Part shown: positions 26,315 to 35,703 of the stretch, piece after piece
How the letters are laid out: the number at the start of each line of letters is the position of its first letter
How positions within the stretch are numbered: the stretch's first letter is position 1
DNA from: Chryseobacterium indologenes
GTDB taxonomy: Bacteria; Bacteroidota; Bacteroidia; Flavobacteriales; Weeksellaceae
Direction of reading: 5' to 3'
Assembly: GCF_018362995.1 (NCBI RefSeq)
Contig: NZ_CP074372.1
Span: forward strand, 1,240,001 to 1,304,000
DNA: 64,000 bases
Notes under the pieces: model-generated
Told to the model about the DNA's origin: nothing
Databases searched by the model: none
The model's input: the letters and a program-made list of their open reading frames with translations, nothing else
Made by a program: the position numbers and the translations under genes

Positions 26315-26869
26315 ATGGATTTCTGCGCAATAGATTTTGAAACAGCCACTCACGAGAAAAGTTCAGCTTGTGAAATGGGAATATGTGTGGTACAGGACTC
26401 TAAAATTGTTGAAACAAAGACCTGGCTGATCAAACCTCCAAGTTTTCCTTATTTCAATAAATTCAATATTGCGGTACATGGGATTCAACCGGAAGATGTG
26501 AAGGATGCACCTACTTTTGATGAGATATGGTATGAAGCTCAGGATATGATGTACGGAAGCCTAATGATTGCTCATAATGCAGGATTTGACGCTTCTGTTT
26601 TGAGAGGTTGTCTGCAGCATTACGGAATGTTTACTCCCCAGCTCAACTATCTGTGCAGCATACAGCTTGCAAAGAAGTCATGGAACTACCTTCCAAAGTA
26701 TGGTTTGAAACCATTGGCGGAATATCATAAAATTGATTTCACCCACCACAGAGCAGGGGCAGATGCTGAAGTATGTGCAAAGATCTCTCTATTGGCTTTT
26801 GAGAAACTCTTCCTCACCAGTAATGATGAAGTAAATGAATATTTGAAAGCGAAAATCAAAAAGCTTTAA
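26315..26869 (+). CDS. DEDDh-type 3'-5' exonuclease (DnaQ-like)
   Basis: 184 residues, a bare exonuclease domain. Catalytic residues: D7 and E9 in CAIDFETAT, HNAGFD in the middle, and the HHRAGADAEV motif near the end supplying the last His and Asp. It is like stand-alone DnaQ homologues and the epsilon subunit without a polymerase-binding tail. A role in proofreading or repair is inferred. Alone in its transcription unit as far as visible. Confidence 0.9.
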   Translation: MDFCAIDFETATHEKSSACEMGICVVQDSKIVETKTWLIKPPSFPYFNKFNIAVHGIQPEDVKDAPTFDEIWYEAQDMMYGSLMIAHNAGFDASVLRGCLQHYGMFTPQLNYLCSIQLAKKSWNYLPKYGLKPLAEYHKIDFTHHRAGADAEVCAKISLLAFEKLFLTSNDEVNEYLKAKIKKL

Positions 26870-26949
26870 TAGAACAGAGTATTGAACCCGGGTTCTTATT
26901 CTGCAGTCTATTAATCATTACTATTGTACTTTTAGGGTACAAAAAAGTT

Positions 26950-27339
26950 TTAATTACTCAACACTTCTGATAACAGATTGAATTTCGGAATATCAATTTC
27001 GAAAGTCTCCTGTGTTTCCATGTTTTTCACCAGATATTTTCCACTCATATTACCTACGCCAGAACGAAGCATTACATTGGAAAAATAAGCGAAATTTTCA
27101 CTTGTTCCTATTTCAGGAGTCAGGCCGATTACGCCATCTCCTATAATCTCTGTGTATCCAAATCCGACATCAAAGATCAACCATTTTCTTTTCAATACTT
27201 TGATAGGAAAGCTTCCGTCATTTTCTATCGTGATATTGTATTTAAAAACGTAACGGTTTTCGGATGGATAACTGTTCTTACTATCATATTCAGGTATTAC
27301 TGAAACTTTGATATTGGAAGTCATTTTTGAAAACATCAT
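26950..27339 (-). CDS. apaG: ApaG domain protein
   Basis: 129 residues, nearly the full length of the family. The fibronectin-like beta-sandwich blocks are clear: NRYVFKYNITIENDGSFPI, then KVLKRKWLIFD, GDGVIGLTPEI and a VMLRSGVGNMSGKY segment. ApaG proteins have been tied to Co2+/Mg2+ resistance, and the fold binds phosphate-containing ligands. An internal ATG five codons later is an alternative start. Stands alone between the exonuclease and sucB. Confidence 0.93.
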   Translation of the reverse strand: MMFSKMTSNIKVSVIPEYDSKNSYPSENRYVFKYNITIENDGSFPIKVLKRKWLIFDVGFGYTEIIGDGVIGLTPEIGTSENFAYFSNVMLRSGVGNMSGKYLVKNMETQETFEIDIPKFNLLSEVLSN

Positions 27340-27363
27340 TGTAGCATTTTCTTAATAAATACA

Positions 27364-27391
27364 AAAATCTCGCCTTTTTAAGGCGAGATTG
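27364..27391 (-). terminator. Intrinsic terminator of the sucA-sucB operon
   Basis: Minus-strand stem AATCTCGCC / GGCGAGATT with a TTAAAAA loop, followed by TTTTTG, 28 bases after the sucB stop codon. Confidence 0.85.
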
Positions 27392-27418
27392 TATATTTAT
27401 ATTATAATTTCATTAAAA

Positions 27419-28672
27419 CTATAATCCAAGGCCTTTTCTTTCGTCACCTCCCATTAGTATTTCAACAGGATTGTCGATACCTTCTTTTACCGCTACAAGG
27501 AATCCTACAGACTCTTTTCCGTCGATAATTCTGTGGTCATAAGACATTGCAACGTACATCATTGGTCTGATTACTACCTGTCCGTCAACAGCAACCGGTC
27601 TCTGGATAATGTTGTGCATTCCTAAGATTGCAGATTGTGGAGGGTTGATGATTGGTGTAGACATCATAGATCCGAAAGTACCACCGTTTGTAATCGTGAA
27701 AGTACCACCAGTCATTTCATCAACAGTAATTTTACCGTCTCTTACTTTGATTGCAAGATCTTTAATGTTTGCTTCAACAGTACTGAAAGTCATGTTTTCT
27801 GCATTTCTCAATACAGGAACCATTAATCCTTTAGGACCTGAAACTGCAATTGAAATATCGCAGAAATCGTAGTTTACTTTGAAGTCTCCGTCAATAGATG
27901 CATTAACATCCGGGTACATTTGTAATGCTCTCGTAACTGCTTTTGTGAAGAAAGACATGAAACCAAGTCCAACTCCGTGTTTTTGAGCAAATTCTTCTTT
28001 ATATTGCTTTCTTAATCTGAAGATTTCAGACATGTCAACTTCATTAAAAGTCGTTAACATAGCTGTTTCATTCTTCACAGAAACTAATCTCTGAGCGATT
28101 TTTCTTCTTAGAACTGAAAGTTTAGTTGTTGTTGTTGTTCTAGCCCCTGTTGCAGTAAGAGGGCTTCCTCCCAATGCAGGAACAGCCGCCAATTCAGCAT
28201 CAGTCTTAGTAATTCTTCCGTCTCTTCCTGTTCCTGAAACCTGAGCAGCATCCATTCCTTTTTCGTCAAGGATTTTCTTAGCAGCCGGAGATGGAGCTCC
28301 TGTTGCATAAGTTTGTGGAGCAGCTACCGGAGCAGCAGGTTTTGGAGCTTCTTGTTTCGCAGGCTCAGCAGCTTTCGGAGCTTCTTCCTGTTTTGGAGCT
28401 TCAGCAGCAGGTGCAGCACCTTCTGGTTTTTTAGCATCCATATCAATTAAACAAACTACCTGACCTACCTGTACTACATCACCTTCTTCTGCCTTTAAAG
28501 TGATAATACCACTTTGTTCTGCCGGCAATTCAAGAGTTGCTTTATCTGAATCCACTTCGGCGATAGGTTGATCTTTTTCTACATAATCACCATCTTTTAC
28601 AAGCCAAGTTGCAATTTCAACTTCTGTAATTGATTCGCCCGGTGAAGGAACTTTCATTTCTAAAACTGACAT
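27419..28672 (-). CDS. sucB: 2-oxoglutarate dehydrogenase E2, dihydrolipoyllysine succinyltransferase
   Basis: 417 residues. Transfers the succinyl group from lipoamide to CoA in the TCA cycle. The lipoyl domain covers residues 1-80 with the lipoylated lysine in DSDKATLE (K44). A long Ala/Pro/Glu/Lys linker precedes the subunit-binding domain ([20 protein letters not shown] to TDAEL), and the catalytic domain ends with the active-site HRIIDG (H380). Co-transcribed with sucA, 40 bases downstream of it. This context separates it from the other E2 in the window, which has no E1 partner. Confidence 0.97.
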   Translation of the reverse strand: MSVLEMKVPSPGESITEVEIATWLVKDGDYVEKDQPIAEVDSDKATLELPAEQSGIITLKAEEGDVVQVGQVVCLIDMDAKKPEGAAPAAEAPKQEEAPKAAEPAKQEAPKPAAPVAAPQTYATGAPSPAAKKILDEKGMDAAQVSGTGRDGRITKTDAELAAVPALGGSPLTATGARTTTTTKLSVLRRKIAQRLVSVKNETAMLTTFNEVDMSEIFRLRKQYKEEFAQKHGVGLGFMSFFTKAVTRALQMYPDVNASIDGDFKVNYDFCDISIAVSGPKGLMVPVLRNAENMTFSTVEANIKDLAIKVRDGKITVDEMTGGTFTITNGGTFGSMMSTPIINPPQSAILGMHNIIQRPVAVDGQVVIRPMMYVAMSYDHRIIDGKESVGFLVAVKEGIDNPVEILMGGDERKGLGL

Positions 28673-28712
28673 ATCGAGTATTTTTTATTTTTTAATTGAT
28701 TATTATTTAAAA

Positions 28713-31529
28713 TTAAGCTGTAACTGGTCTTTTTGCAGGAGCATCATCTCTGTCGAAAACTCTATTGATCACTGCATTCTGGTTTTTCTCAAACATTTTG
28801 TGGCTACCCGGAGCAGGAGCACCGCTTGGTACCGGAGCAACTACCTGGATTCCTGTATCTCTGAAGTTTCTCAGGATATAAGACCAAGCTCCCATGTTTT
28901 CAGGTTCTTCCTGAGCCCAAACCAATTGTTTTTTGTTTTCGTATTTGTTGAAGATCGCTTCAATACCATCCGTCTGAAGCGGATATAACTGCTCGAATCT
29001 TACCAATGCAATATTTTCACAGTTAAGTTCTTCTTTCTTCGCCAATAATTCAAAGTACAGTTTACCTGAACAAAGAACTAGTTTTTCAACTTTTTTAGGA
29101 TCTGCAGTTGGATCGTCCAAAATAGGCTGGAATACACCGTTTGCAAAATCTTCAATTGGAGAAACTACTTTAGGATGTCTCAGTAAAGATTTAGGGCTCA
29201 TTACGATCAATGGTTTTCTGAATCCCCATTTCAGCTGTCTTCTCAATAAGTGGAAGTAGTTGGCAGGTGAAGTAATATTAGCCACTACCATGTTTTCATT
29301 AGCACAAAGGGTAAGGAATCTCTCCAATCTTGCTGAAGAGTGCTCTGCTCCCTGTCCTTCTGAACCGTGAGGTAATAACATCACCAATCCGTTCTGGATT
29401 TTCCATTTTTCTTCTGCTGCTGCAAGATACTGGTCAACGATGATCTGAGCACCGTTCACGAAATCTCCGAACTGAGCTTCCCAGATTGTCAATGTATTTG
29501 GAGAAGCCATTGCATATCCGTAATCGAAACCTAAAACTCCATATTCTGAAAGGTGAGAGTTGAATACATCAAATCTGCTTTCTGATACGTGTCTTAACGG
29601 GATATATTCTTCTTCTGTATCTTCTGTTTTTACTACTGCATGTCTGTGAGAGAATGTACCTCTTTCCACATCTTCTCCTGAGATTCTTACGTTGTGACCT
29701 TCCACAAGTAGTGTTGCATAAGCTAACCACTCTCCTAATGCCCAGTCTAATGAATTACCTTCAATCGCCTTGATACGGTTTTCGAAAAGTCTTGTAATTT
29801 TATTGATGAATTTTTTATCCGCAGGAAGTGTTGACATTTTCAGCGCTAATTCTTTTAGCTTTGCTGCATCATATTTTGTATCAACCGGCAACTGAACTGC
29901 ACCTCTCTTTCCGATTGGGTAGTTAGTCCAGTCTTCAGCCATGAACAGATCCATTACGTTCTTTTCAATTTCTTTTGAAGCATCAAAATCTTTATCTAAA
30001 AGAGCTTTGAATTCCGTTTCCATTTTAGCAATTACATCATTGGAAGTAACGCTGTCTTTAAGTAATTTATCTTTATAAATTTCTCTTGGGTTCGGGTGTT
30101 TTGAAATTGTTTTATATAAGTTAGGCTGAGTGAATCTTGGTTCATCACCTTCATTGTGCCCGTATTTTCTATATCCTAAAAGGTCAATATAAACATCTTT
30201 TCCGAATTTCGCTCTGAAATCAGCAGCAAAATGGATAGCGTGAACTACAGCTTCTGCATCATCAGCATTCACGTGCATTACAGGAGATTCTGTAACTTTT
30301 GCGATGTCTGTACAGTATGTTGAAGATCTTGCATCCATATAGTTGGTTGTAAATGAAACCTGGTTATTTACAACGATATGAACAGTACCTCCTGTTCTGT
30401 ATCCTTCCAAAGTCATCATCTGAGCCACTTCGTAAGCAATACCCTGACCAGCAATAGCACCATCACCGTGGATGATGATTGGCAATACTTTAGAATAATC
30501 TTTGTATTTGTCATCTACTTTTGCACGGCAGATACCTTCTACCAAAGCAGCTACTGTCTCCAGGTGAGACGGGTTCGGAGTAAGGTTGATACATACTTCT
30601 TCTCCTGAAGCTGTTTTGATCTTTTTAGATGATCCTAAGTGATATTTAACATCACCTGAGAATACATCTTCCTCAAATTCTTTTCCTTCAAATTCTGAGA
30701 AGATCTGCTTGTAAGATTTTCCGAAAATATTGGTCAGTACATTCAGTCTACCTCTGTGAGCCATTCCTAATACCACTTCGTCTACTCCTAACTGAGAAGA
30801 TCTTGAGATCAACTGATCTAAAGCCGGGATTAAGGTTTCACCTCCTTCTAATGAGAATCTTTTTTGTCCTACAAATTTTGTGTGAAGGTAGTTTTCAAAA
30901 GCAACCGCCTGATTTAATTTTAATAAAATTTCTGTTTTTTCGTTTGCAGAAAGATTTGGGTGGTTTTCATTTACCTGAAGCCATCTTTTAATAAAATCTT
31001 TTTCTTCAACGTTGTTGATGTGCATATACTCTACTCCGATAGAATCACAGTAGATGTTTTCAAGGTGCTTGATAAGGTCTGCCAAAGTAGCAGGCTCTTT
31101 CATTCCTGTTTCAACAGCACAGTTGAATTTTGTATTTAAATCTTCTTTAGAAAGACCAAAGTTCTCGATATCTAAAGTAGGCGTGTAATGTCTTCTTTCT
31201 CTAACTGGGTTAGTCTTCGTAAAAAGGTGCCCTCTTGTTCTGTAAGCCTCAATAAGGTTTACTACTTTAAATTCTTTCTTGATATGCTCAGGAACCTCTC
31301 CGTTTGATACTGCCTGAGAAATCTGTTGTTGTACTGCCGGGGCAGCGTTGGCCGGAGCCTGAATAAACTGGGTGTTATCGTCATCTCCATAGTTCTCTAA
31401 AGCAAAATCGAAGCCTTGAAAGAAAGCTTTCCATGATGGTTCTAGGGAGTCTGGGAATTTTAAGTACTGTTGGTATAAATCCTCAATTAACTGAGAATGA
31501 GCTGCGTTTAGGAATGAAAATCTGTCCAT
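28713..31529 (-). CDS. sucA: 2-oxoglutarate dehydrogenase E1 component
   Basis: 938 residues. Thiamine diphosphate-dependent decarboxylase of the TCA cycle. The N-terminal helix for complex binding (FLNAAHSQLIEDLYQQYLK) is followed by the TPP domain with GMAHRGRLNVL, HGDGAIAGQG, then GYRKYGHNEGDEP, and the transketolase-like half with LPHGSEGQGAEHSSARLERFL. First gene of the sucA-sucB pair, with a TAnnTTTG box 48 bases upstream. The E3 gene is not in the window. Confidence 0.98.
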   Translation of the reverse strand: MDRFSFLNAAHSQLIEDLYQQYLKFPDSLEPSWKAFFQGFDFALENYGDDDNTQFIQAPANAAPAVQQQISQAVSNGEVPEHIKKEFKVVNLIEAYRTRGHLFTKTNPVRERRHYTPTLDIENFGLSKEDLNTKFNCAVETGMKEPATLADLIKHLENIYCDSIGVEYMHINNVEEKDFIKRWLQVNENHPNLSANEKTEILLKLNQAVAFENYLHTKFVGQKRFSLEGGETLIPALDQLISRSSQLGVDEVVLGMAHRGRLNVLTNIFGKSYKQIFSEFEGKEFEEDVFSGDVKYHLGSSKKIKTASGEEVCINLTPNPSHLETVAALVEGICRAKVDDKYKDYSKVLPIIIHGDGAIAGQGIAYEVAQMMTLEGYRTGGTVHIVVNNQVSFTTNYMDARSSTYCTDIAKVTESPVMHVNADDAEAVVHAIHFAADFRAKFGKDVYIDLLGYRKYGHNEGDEPRFTQPNLYKTISKHPNPREIYKDKLLKDSVTSNDVIAKMETEFKALLDKDFDASKEIEKNVMDLFMAEDWTNYPIGKRGAVQLPVDTKYDAAKLKELALKMSTLPADKKFINKITRLFENRIKAIEGNSLDWALGEWLAYATLLVEGHNVRISGEDVERGTFSHRHAVVKTEDTEEEYIPLRHVSESRFDVFNSHLSEYGVLGFDYGYAMASPNTLTIWEAQFGDFVNGAQIIVDQYLAAAEEKWKIQNGLVMLLPHGSEGQGAEHSSARLERFLTLCANENMVVANITSPANYFHLLRRQLKWGFRKPLIVMSPKSLLRHPKVVSPIEDFANGVFQPILDDPTADPKKVEKLVLCSGKLYFELLAKKEELNCENIALVRFEQLYPLQTDGIEAIFNKYENKKQLVWAQEEPENMGAWSYILRNFRDTGIQVVAPVPSGAPAPGSHKMFEKNQNAVINRVFDRDDAPAKRPVTA

Positions 31530-31576
31530 TATTACAGTTTATCTATTTATTAAAATTTATTTGTAGAATTAATCTT

Positions 31577-31584
31577 CAAATTTA
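31577..31584 (-). promoter_or_regulatory. -7 promoter box for sucA-sucB
   Basis: Reads TAAATTTG on the minus strand, a full match to TAnnTTTG. Confidence 0.5.
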
Positions 31585-31654
31585 ATAAAAAAAACCGAGT
31601 TAGAACAGTCTCAAACCGTTAAAAAAACTTAAGAAAAAAATAAATAAAAAAAAA

Positions 31655-32695
31655 TCACTTATACACTGATAATGAGAGCTTCATGTTCACATCCTGTCCT
31701 TCCATCGGACGTTCAATAAAGGTCTGACGGATATCTCCGAAGCGCATCTCGTCTTTTTTGGCTTTCTGAATCAGCTGCTGAATTGCCCGAATTCGCCCCT
31801 CATAGTTCCCTTTGTAGTAAATGACATAGTTTTGAGATGGATTTACGGATCTAAAATTGAAATTATTGTCTGATACTCCAATTTTCTTAGAAAGCGGAAT
31901 TCCCAGGAAATAAGAAACTTCTTTATCCTTATAATTGTCCGCATCAGTGATCAGGATAGGATATCCGAATTCATCATCTCTTTTTCCCATATCCATCGTC
32001 ACAAAGTTATAAGCTTTGTTATAATTCATCACGATATTTTTATAGAGCGCATCCTTTTTATTTGATGTACTTACATTGATCCCAAGCAGCAATTTGTCTT
32101 CTTCATTTTCCACCATCAGACTATCGTATTTGATGGCTGCCATCTGGTTATCTTTTTCGACTTTATTTCCTAAAGAATTTTTAAGATTCGTCATGCTTTT
32201 GTTGATATTTTCAGCAAACCGGTCTTCAGTCCAGAAGTTTTCTACTCTTTTCCAGACAGACAGTTTAGGTGTATGTACGTACCAAATGATTTTTGTTTTT
32301 TCTGCAGAAACAGGCTTAAATTTAACATCAACCAGCGTTGGATTTTCATTTTCATCCTCAAAAAGCTGATATTTCAAAGTCTTATTAAGGTTCTCATACC
32401 GGATGAACATTTCTCCATCGGTATTATTTTTAGGATCCACATAACTGATAGCACTTCCCTGTCCTTCGTAAGGCGTATAATAATCGATATCGATAGATTG
32501 TGAACTGGTAAAAAAATTATTCCATCTTGTAAAATTCTGAAGATTATTAAACTGGGCAAAAACCTTATCTACCGGATAATCAATTTCTTTTTCAATGGTA
32601 AAGTTTTTACTTTCGTCTACAAAATAGTACATGGAAGCAGCATAAGCTCCCCCCAACAAAACAATGATAAAAGTTAATATCTTAAAAATACGCAT
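31655..32695 (-). CDS. SRPBCC (START-like) domain protein with membrane anchor
   Basis: 346 residues. An N-terminal membrane segment (about 5-25) is followed by a START-like domain opening with FTIEKEIDYPVDKVFAQFNNLQNFTRWNNF, typical of polyketide-cyclase/SRPBCC lipid- or hydrophobic-ligand-binding folds, and ending near residue 160. The second half resembles a small-ligand effector-binding (GyrI/AraC-type) domain but was not recognised with certainty. The chosen ATG replaces a TTG six codons upstream. It follows glgC on the same strand but behind a 243-base gap, so a link with glycogen is not implied. Confidence 0.7.
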   Translation of the reverse strand: MRIFKILTFIIVLLGGAYAASMYYFVDESKNFTIEKEIDYPVDKVFAQFNNLQNFTRWNNFFTSSQSIDIDYYTPYEGQGSAISYVDPKNNTDGEMFIRYENLNKTLKYQLFEDENENPTLVDVKFKPVSAEKTKIIWYVHTPKLSVWKRVENFWTEDRFAENINKSMTNLKNSLGNKVEKDNQMAAIKYDSLMVENEEDKLLLGINVSTSNKKDALYKNIVMNYNKAYNFVTMDMGKRDDEFGYPILITDADNYKDKEVSYFLGIPLSKKIGVSDNNFNFRSVNPSQNYVIYYKGNYEGRIRAIQQLIQKAKKDEMRFGDIRQTFIERPMEGQDVNMKLSLSVYK

Positions 32696-32780
32696 CGCAC
32701 AAAAATAATACAAATAAAAAGAGTGAACAATATGCTGATCACTCTGATTGTATGTTTAACAATAATTAACCTGGTTATGG

Positions 32781-32932
32781 CTGGAAGCTGGATGAGGGAA
32801 GCTGGAAGTTTCTATTCAGCAGATATTGCAATATAGACTTCTGATTGAAAACACTCCTGCTTGCCAAATAATCCTATAAGATCTGGTTATTCCACGACTT
32901 CAATAACTTCCATCTTCCAGGATCCTGCTTCC
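32781..32932. repeat. Imperfect inverted repeat downstream of glgC
   Basis: The left arm (CTGGAAGCTGGATGAGGGAA, then GCTGGAAGTT) and the right arm (AACTTCCATCTTCCAGGATC, then CTGCTTCC) are built from degenerate GGAAGCTG units and pair as one long imperfect stem with a 94-base loop. The same type of arms occurs at 45878-46013. Confidence 0.65.
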
Positions 32933-32938
32933 TTTCTA

Positions 32939-34207
32939 TTATCCAATATGTGTTCCCGGAGTAATGACAGCGCCTTTCTTCACTACCACAATACCATCCT
33001 GTACGGAATAGGTTCCATAATCGCCATCCGGGATATGTTTTCCTCCAATGATTTTAACATTGTCACCGATGTAACAGTTCTTATCCAGGATTGCTTTTTC
33101 TATATAACAGTACTTACCGATTCCCATATTAGGGCGGCCAGCTCTGTCATTCAATACAATTTCTGTGGTATTCTGATAAAAATCGGCTCCCATCACATAG
33201 GAATTTACGATTGTGCTTCCTTTATCAATTCTTGTTCTGTTTCCGATCACGGAATTTTCAATTTTATCGGCCATAATAATACATCCGTCCCCAAAAACTG
33301 CCTTACTTACATAAGAACCATTGATTTTTGACGGTGGAAGCATCCTAGCTCTTGTATAAATGGGCGAAGAAGAGAAAAGGTTAAACTGCGGCAGATCCAG
33401 ACAAAGATCAAGATTGGCTTCGTAGAAAGATTCTATAGTTCCTATATCCGTCCAGTATCCTTCATACTGGTAGCTTAATGTCTTGTATTTACCAATAGAA
33501 CTTGGAATGATGTCTTTCCCGAAATCATCACCAGCCCCTTCGTCAAACATCTTTTTAAGGATTGTCTTGGTGAAGATATAGATTCCCATAGAAGCAAGAA
33601 ACTCTTTTCCCGTATTCTTGTTTTCTGCTGAAACTTCAGATTTCATACCTTCCAGCATATCATAATCAGGCTTTTCATAAAAAGACGTAATATTTCCTTC
33701 ATCGTCAGATTTTAAGATTCCAAAACCGGTGGCATCTTTTGCATTGACCGGAATGGTAGCAATGGTAAGGTCACCTCCGTTTTCAATGTGAAAATCCAGC
33801 ATTTCTCTGAAATCCATCTGATACAGCTGATCTCCTGAAAGAATAAGGATATAGTCATAATCATACTTTTCAAGGTGTTTCATCGACTGTCGTACAGCAT
33901 CTGCTGTTCCCTGATACCAGCTTTCATTTTCTACATTCTGTTCAGCTGCCAGAATATCAACAAAGCCTTTGCTGAAAATATCAAAGTGATAAGAGTTTTT
34001 AATATGTGAATTGAGGGAAGCGGAATTAAACTGCGTTAAAACCAGAATCTTATTTAATCCTGAATTCAGGCAGTTTGAAATAGGAATATCTACCAACCTG
34101 TATTTTCCTGCAATCGGAACAGCTGGTTTTGATCTGGAATACGTTAACGGGAATAATCTTGTTCCTCTGCCTCCTCCTAAAACAATAGAGATTACATTTC
34201 GATTCAT
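32939..34207 (-). CDS. glgC: Glucose-1-phosphate adenylyltransferase (ADP-glucose pyrophosphorylase)
   Basis: 422 residues. Makes ADP-glucose from glucose 1-phosphate and ATP, the committed step of bacterial glycogen synthesis. The N-terminal nucleotidyltransferase signature GGGRGTRLFPLT (11-22) with SKPAVPIAGKYRLVDIPISN, then the GTADAVRQ loop and WTDIGTIESFYEANLDL. The C-terminal left-handed beta-helix (about 300-422) carries repeats such as GSTIVNSYVMG. Third gene of the glg operon; allosteric residues were not assigned. Confidence 0.97.
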   Translation of the reverse strand: MNRNVISIVLGGGRGTRLFPLTYSRSKPAVPIAGKYRLVDIPISNCLNSGLNKILVLTQFNSASLNSHIKNSYHFDIFSKGFVDILAAEQNVENESWYQGTADAVRQSMKHLEKYDYDYILILSGDQLYQMDFREMLDFHIENGGDLTIATIPVNAKDATGFGILKSDDEGNITSFYEKPDYDMLEGMKSEVSAENKNTGKEFLASMGIYIFTKTILKKMFDEGAGDDFGKDIIPSSIGKYKTLSYQYEGYWTDIGTIESFYEANLDLCLDLPQFNLFSSSPIYTRARMLPPSKINGSYVSKAVFGDGCIIMADKIENSVIGNRTRIDKGSTIVNSYVMGADFYQNTTEIVLNDRAGRPNMGIGKYCYIEKAILDKNCYIGDNVKIIGGKHIPDGDYGTYSVQDGIVVVKKGAVITPGTHIG

Positions 34208-34293
34208 AAATATCTTGCGTTTTATTTTATTAAGTTTACTGTTCTGTTCTTAGTGTTTACTGCTACTTTAAAGCACTCTTTGTTTTTCTCATA

Positions 34294-35700
34294 TCAGCTA
34301 TTATATAAAGCTATGTATTTTTCTGCAGATTTCTCCCATGCAAAATCAAAATTCATGTTGGCATGAATAAGATCTTCCATCACCCCTTTCTGGTTATAAA
34401 TGCCCAGCGCCCTGTTCATAGCATGTACAATATCATCTACGCCCGGATAAGTAAAGTTCAGTCCAGCACCTCCGGTTGAGATATCTTCTACAGTATCTCT
34501 TAGCCCTCCCGTATATCTTACTACAGGGACCGTGCCATATCTCATGGAATACATTTGATTCAAACCGCAGGGCTCTACTCTTGAAGGCATCAGAAGGAAA
34601 TCTGCGGATGCGTAGATCTTATGGGAAAGATGTTCTTTATAACCAAGATCCAACGCAAAATTGGTATAGGTATAATCGTATTCCTTCAGCTTATTCTCAA
34701 TATAGGTATTTCCGGAACCGAGAATCATAATATTTAAAGCTCCGTAACTTTGTTTAATACTTTTCCATACTACATCCGGCAAAAGATCAGCTCCTTTTTC
34801 CGTGGCAAATCTTCCAATAAAAGCAAATAAAGGAAGTTCAGGTTTCAATCCATATTCTTTGCAGAGTTGTTCTTTATTTTTCTTCTTCTGGGCAACTGCG
34901 TTTTTAATGTTAAAATTAAAGTCCAGCATCGGGTCGGTTTCCGGGTTCCAGACTTCAGTATCAATACCATTGATAATTCCGTATGCCTTTCCGAATTCCT
35001 GACGAACAAGGCTTTCCAATCCGCGGAAGCTTATAAAAAGTTCTTCCAGATACCCTTCGGAAACAGTGGTAAAGGCATCGGCACATTTAATCATACTGGC
35101 CAGAGGGTTTATGAATCCGTTCCAATCCATCAATCCCCATTTATAAGAATCAAAAGACGGCATATAATGTGCCATTCCCCAGCCCATCATTCCCTGATAT
35201 TCTCCGTTGTGGATGGTTCCTATTGTTTTTACTCCTTTTAAGAATTGAAATTCCAGGCAGTGTTCTACCATAAAAGGGACCAATCCGGTGTGATAATCAT
35301 GACAGTGTAAAACATCAGGACGGATTTCCATAGCACACAGCCAGTGTAACAACCCATGCTGGAAGGCCATAAACTGGAAACTTTCATCCTGATAACCATA
35401 CGGATTGTCTCTGTCTAATAATCCGGGAATTCTCACCATGTACAGCTCAAATCCCAATGCGTTTGTCTTTTCTTTCAATACCTGAACCTGCAGCATATTG
35501 GTTCCCTGATGAATAAACCCATCAAAAACCAGTTCAAATTCATGATCATATATAAAAGGTTTGTTATACCATGGCATTACTACTTTGGCATCTATTCCTT
35601 TTATTTTATTCTGATATTTTGGCAGCGCTCCTACTACATCCGCAAGACCACCTACTTTTGCTACAGGATAACATTCTGTACTTAAATGATAAATAACCAT
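34294..35700 (-). CDS. glgA: Glycogen synthase (GT5)
   Basis: 468 residues. Adds glucose from ADP-glucose to the growing alpha-1,4 chain. The N-terminal ADP-glucose-binding KVGGLADVVGALP (15-27) is diagnostic of GT5. The GT-B second domain has FIGRFATEKGADLL and the MPSRVEPCGLNQMYSMRYGT block with the catalytic glutamate region. It starts 3 bases after glgB stops, so translational coupling is likely. Confidence 0.97.
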   Translation of the reverse strand: MVIYHLSTECYPVAKVGGLADVVGALPKYQNKIKGIDAKVVMPWYNKPFIYDHEFELVFDGFIHQGTNMLQVQVLKEKTNALGFELYMVRIPGLLDRDNPYGYQDESFQFMAFQHGLLHWLCAMEIRPDVLHCHDYHTGLVPFMVEHCLEFQFLKGVKTIGTIHNGEYQGMMGWGMAHYMPSFDSYKWGLMDWNGFINPLASMIKCADAFTTVSEGYLEELFISFRGLESLVRQEFGKAYGIINGIDTEVWNPETDPMLDFNFNIKNAVAQKKKNKEQLCKEYGLKPELPLFAFIGRFATEKGADLLPDVVWKSIKQSYGALNIMILGSGNTYIENKLKEYDYTYTNFALDLGYKEHLSHKIYASADFLLMPSRVEPCGLNQMYSMRYGTVPVVRYTGGLRDTVEDISTGGAGLNFTYPGVDDIVHAMNRALGIYNQKGVMEDLIHANMNFDFAWEKSAEKYIALYNS

Positions 35701-35703
35701 TCT

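Noticed and set aside
26884..26895. Palindrome GAACCCGGGTTC after the exonuclease gene as a terminator or operator
   Set aside because: It has no T-run and no nearby promoter; a chance palindrome is as likely.
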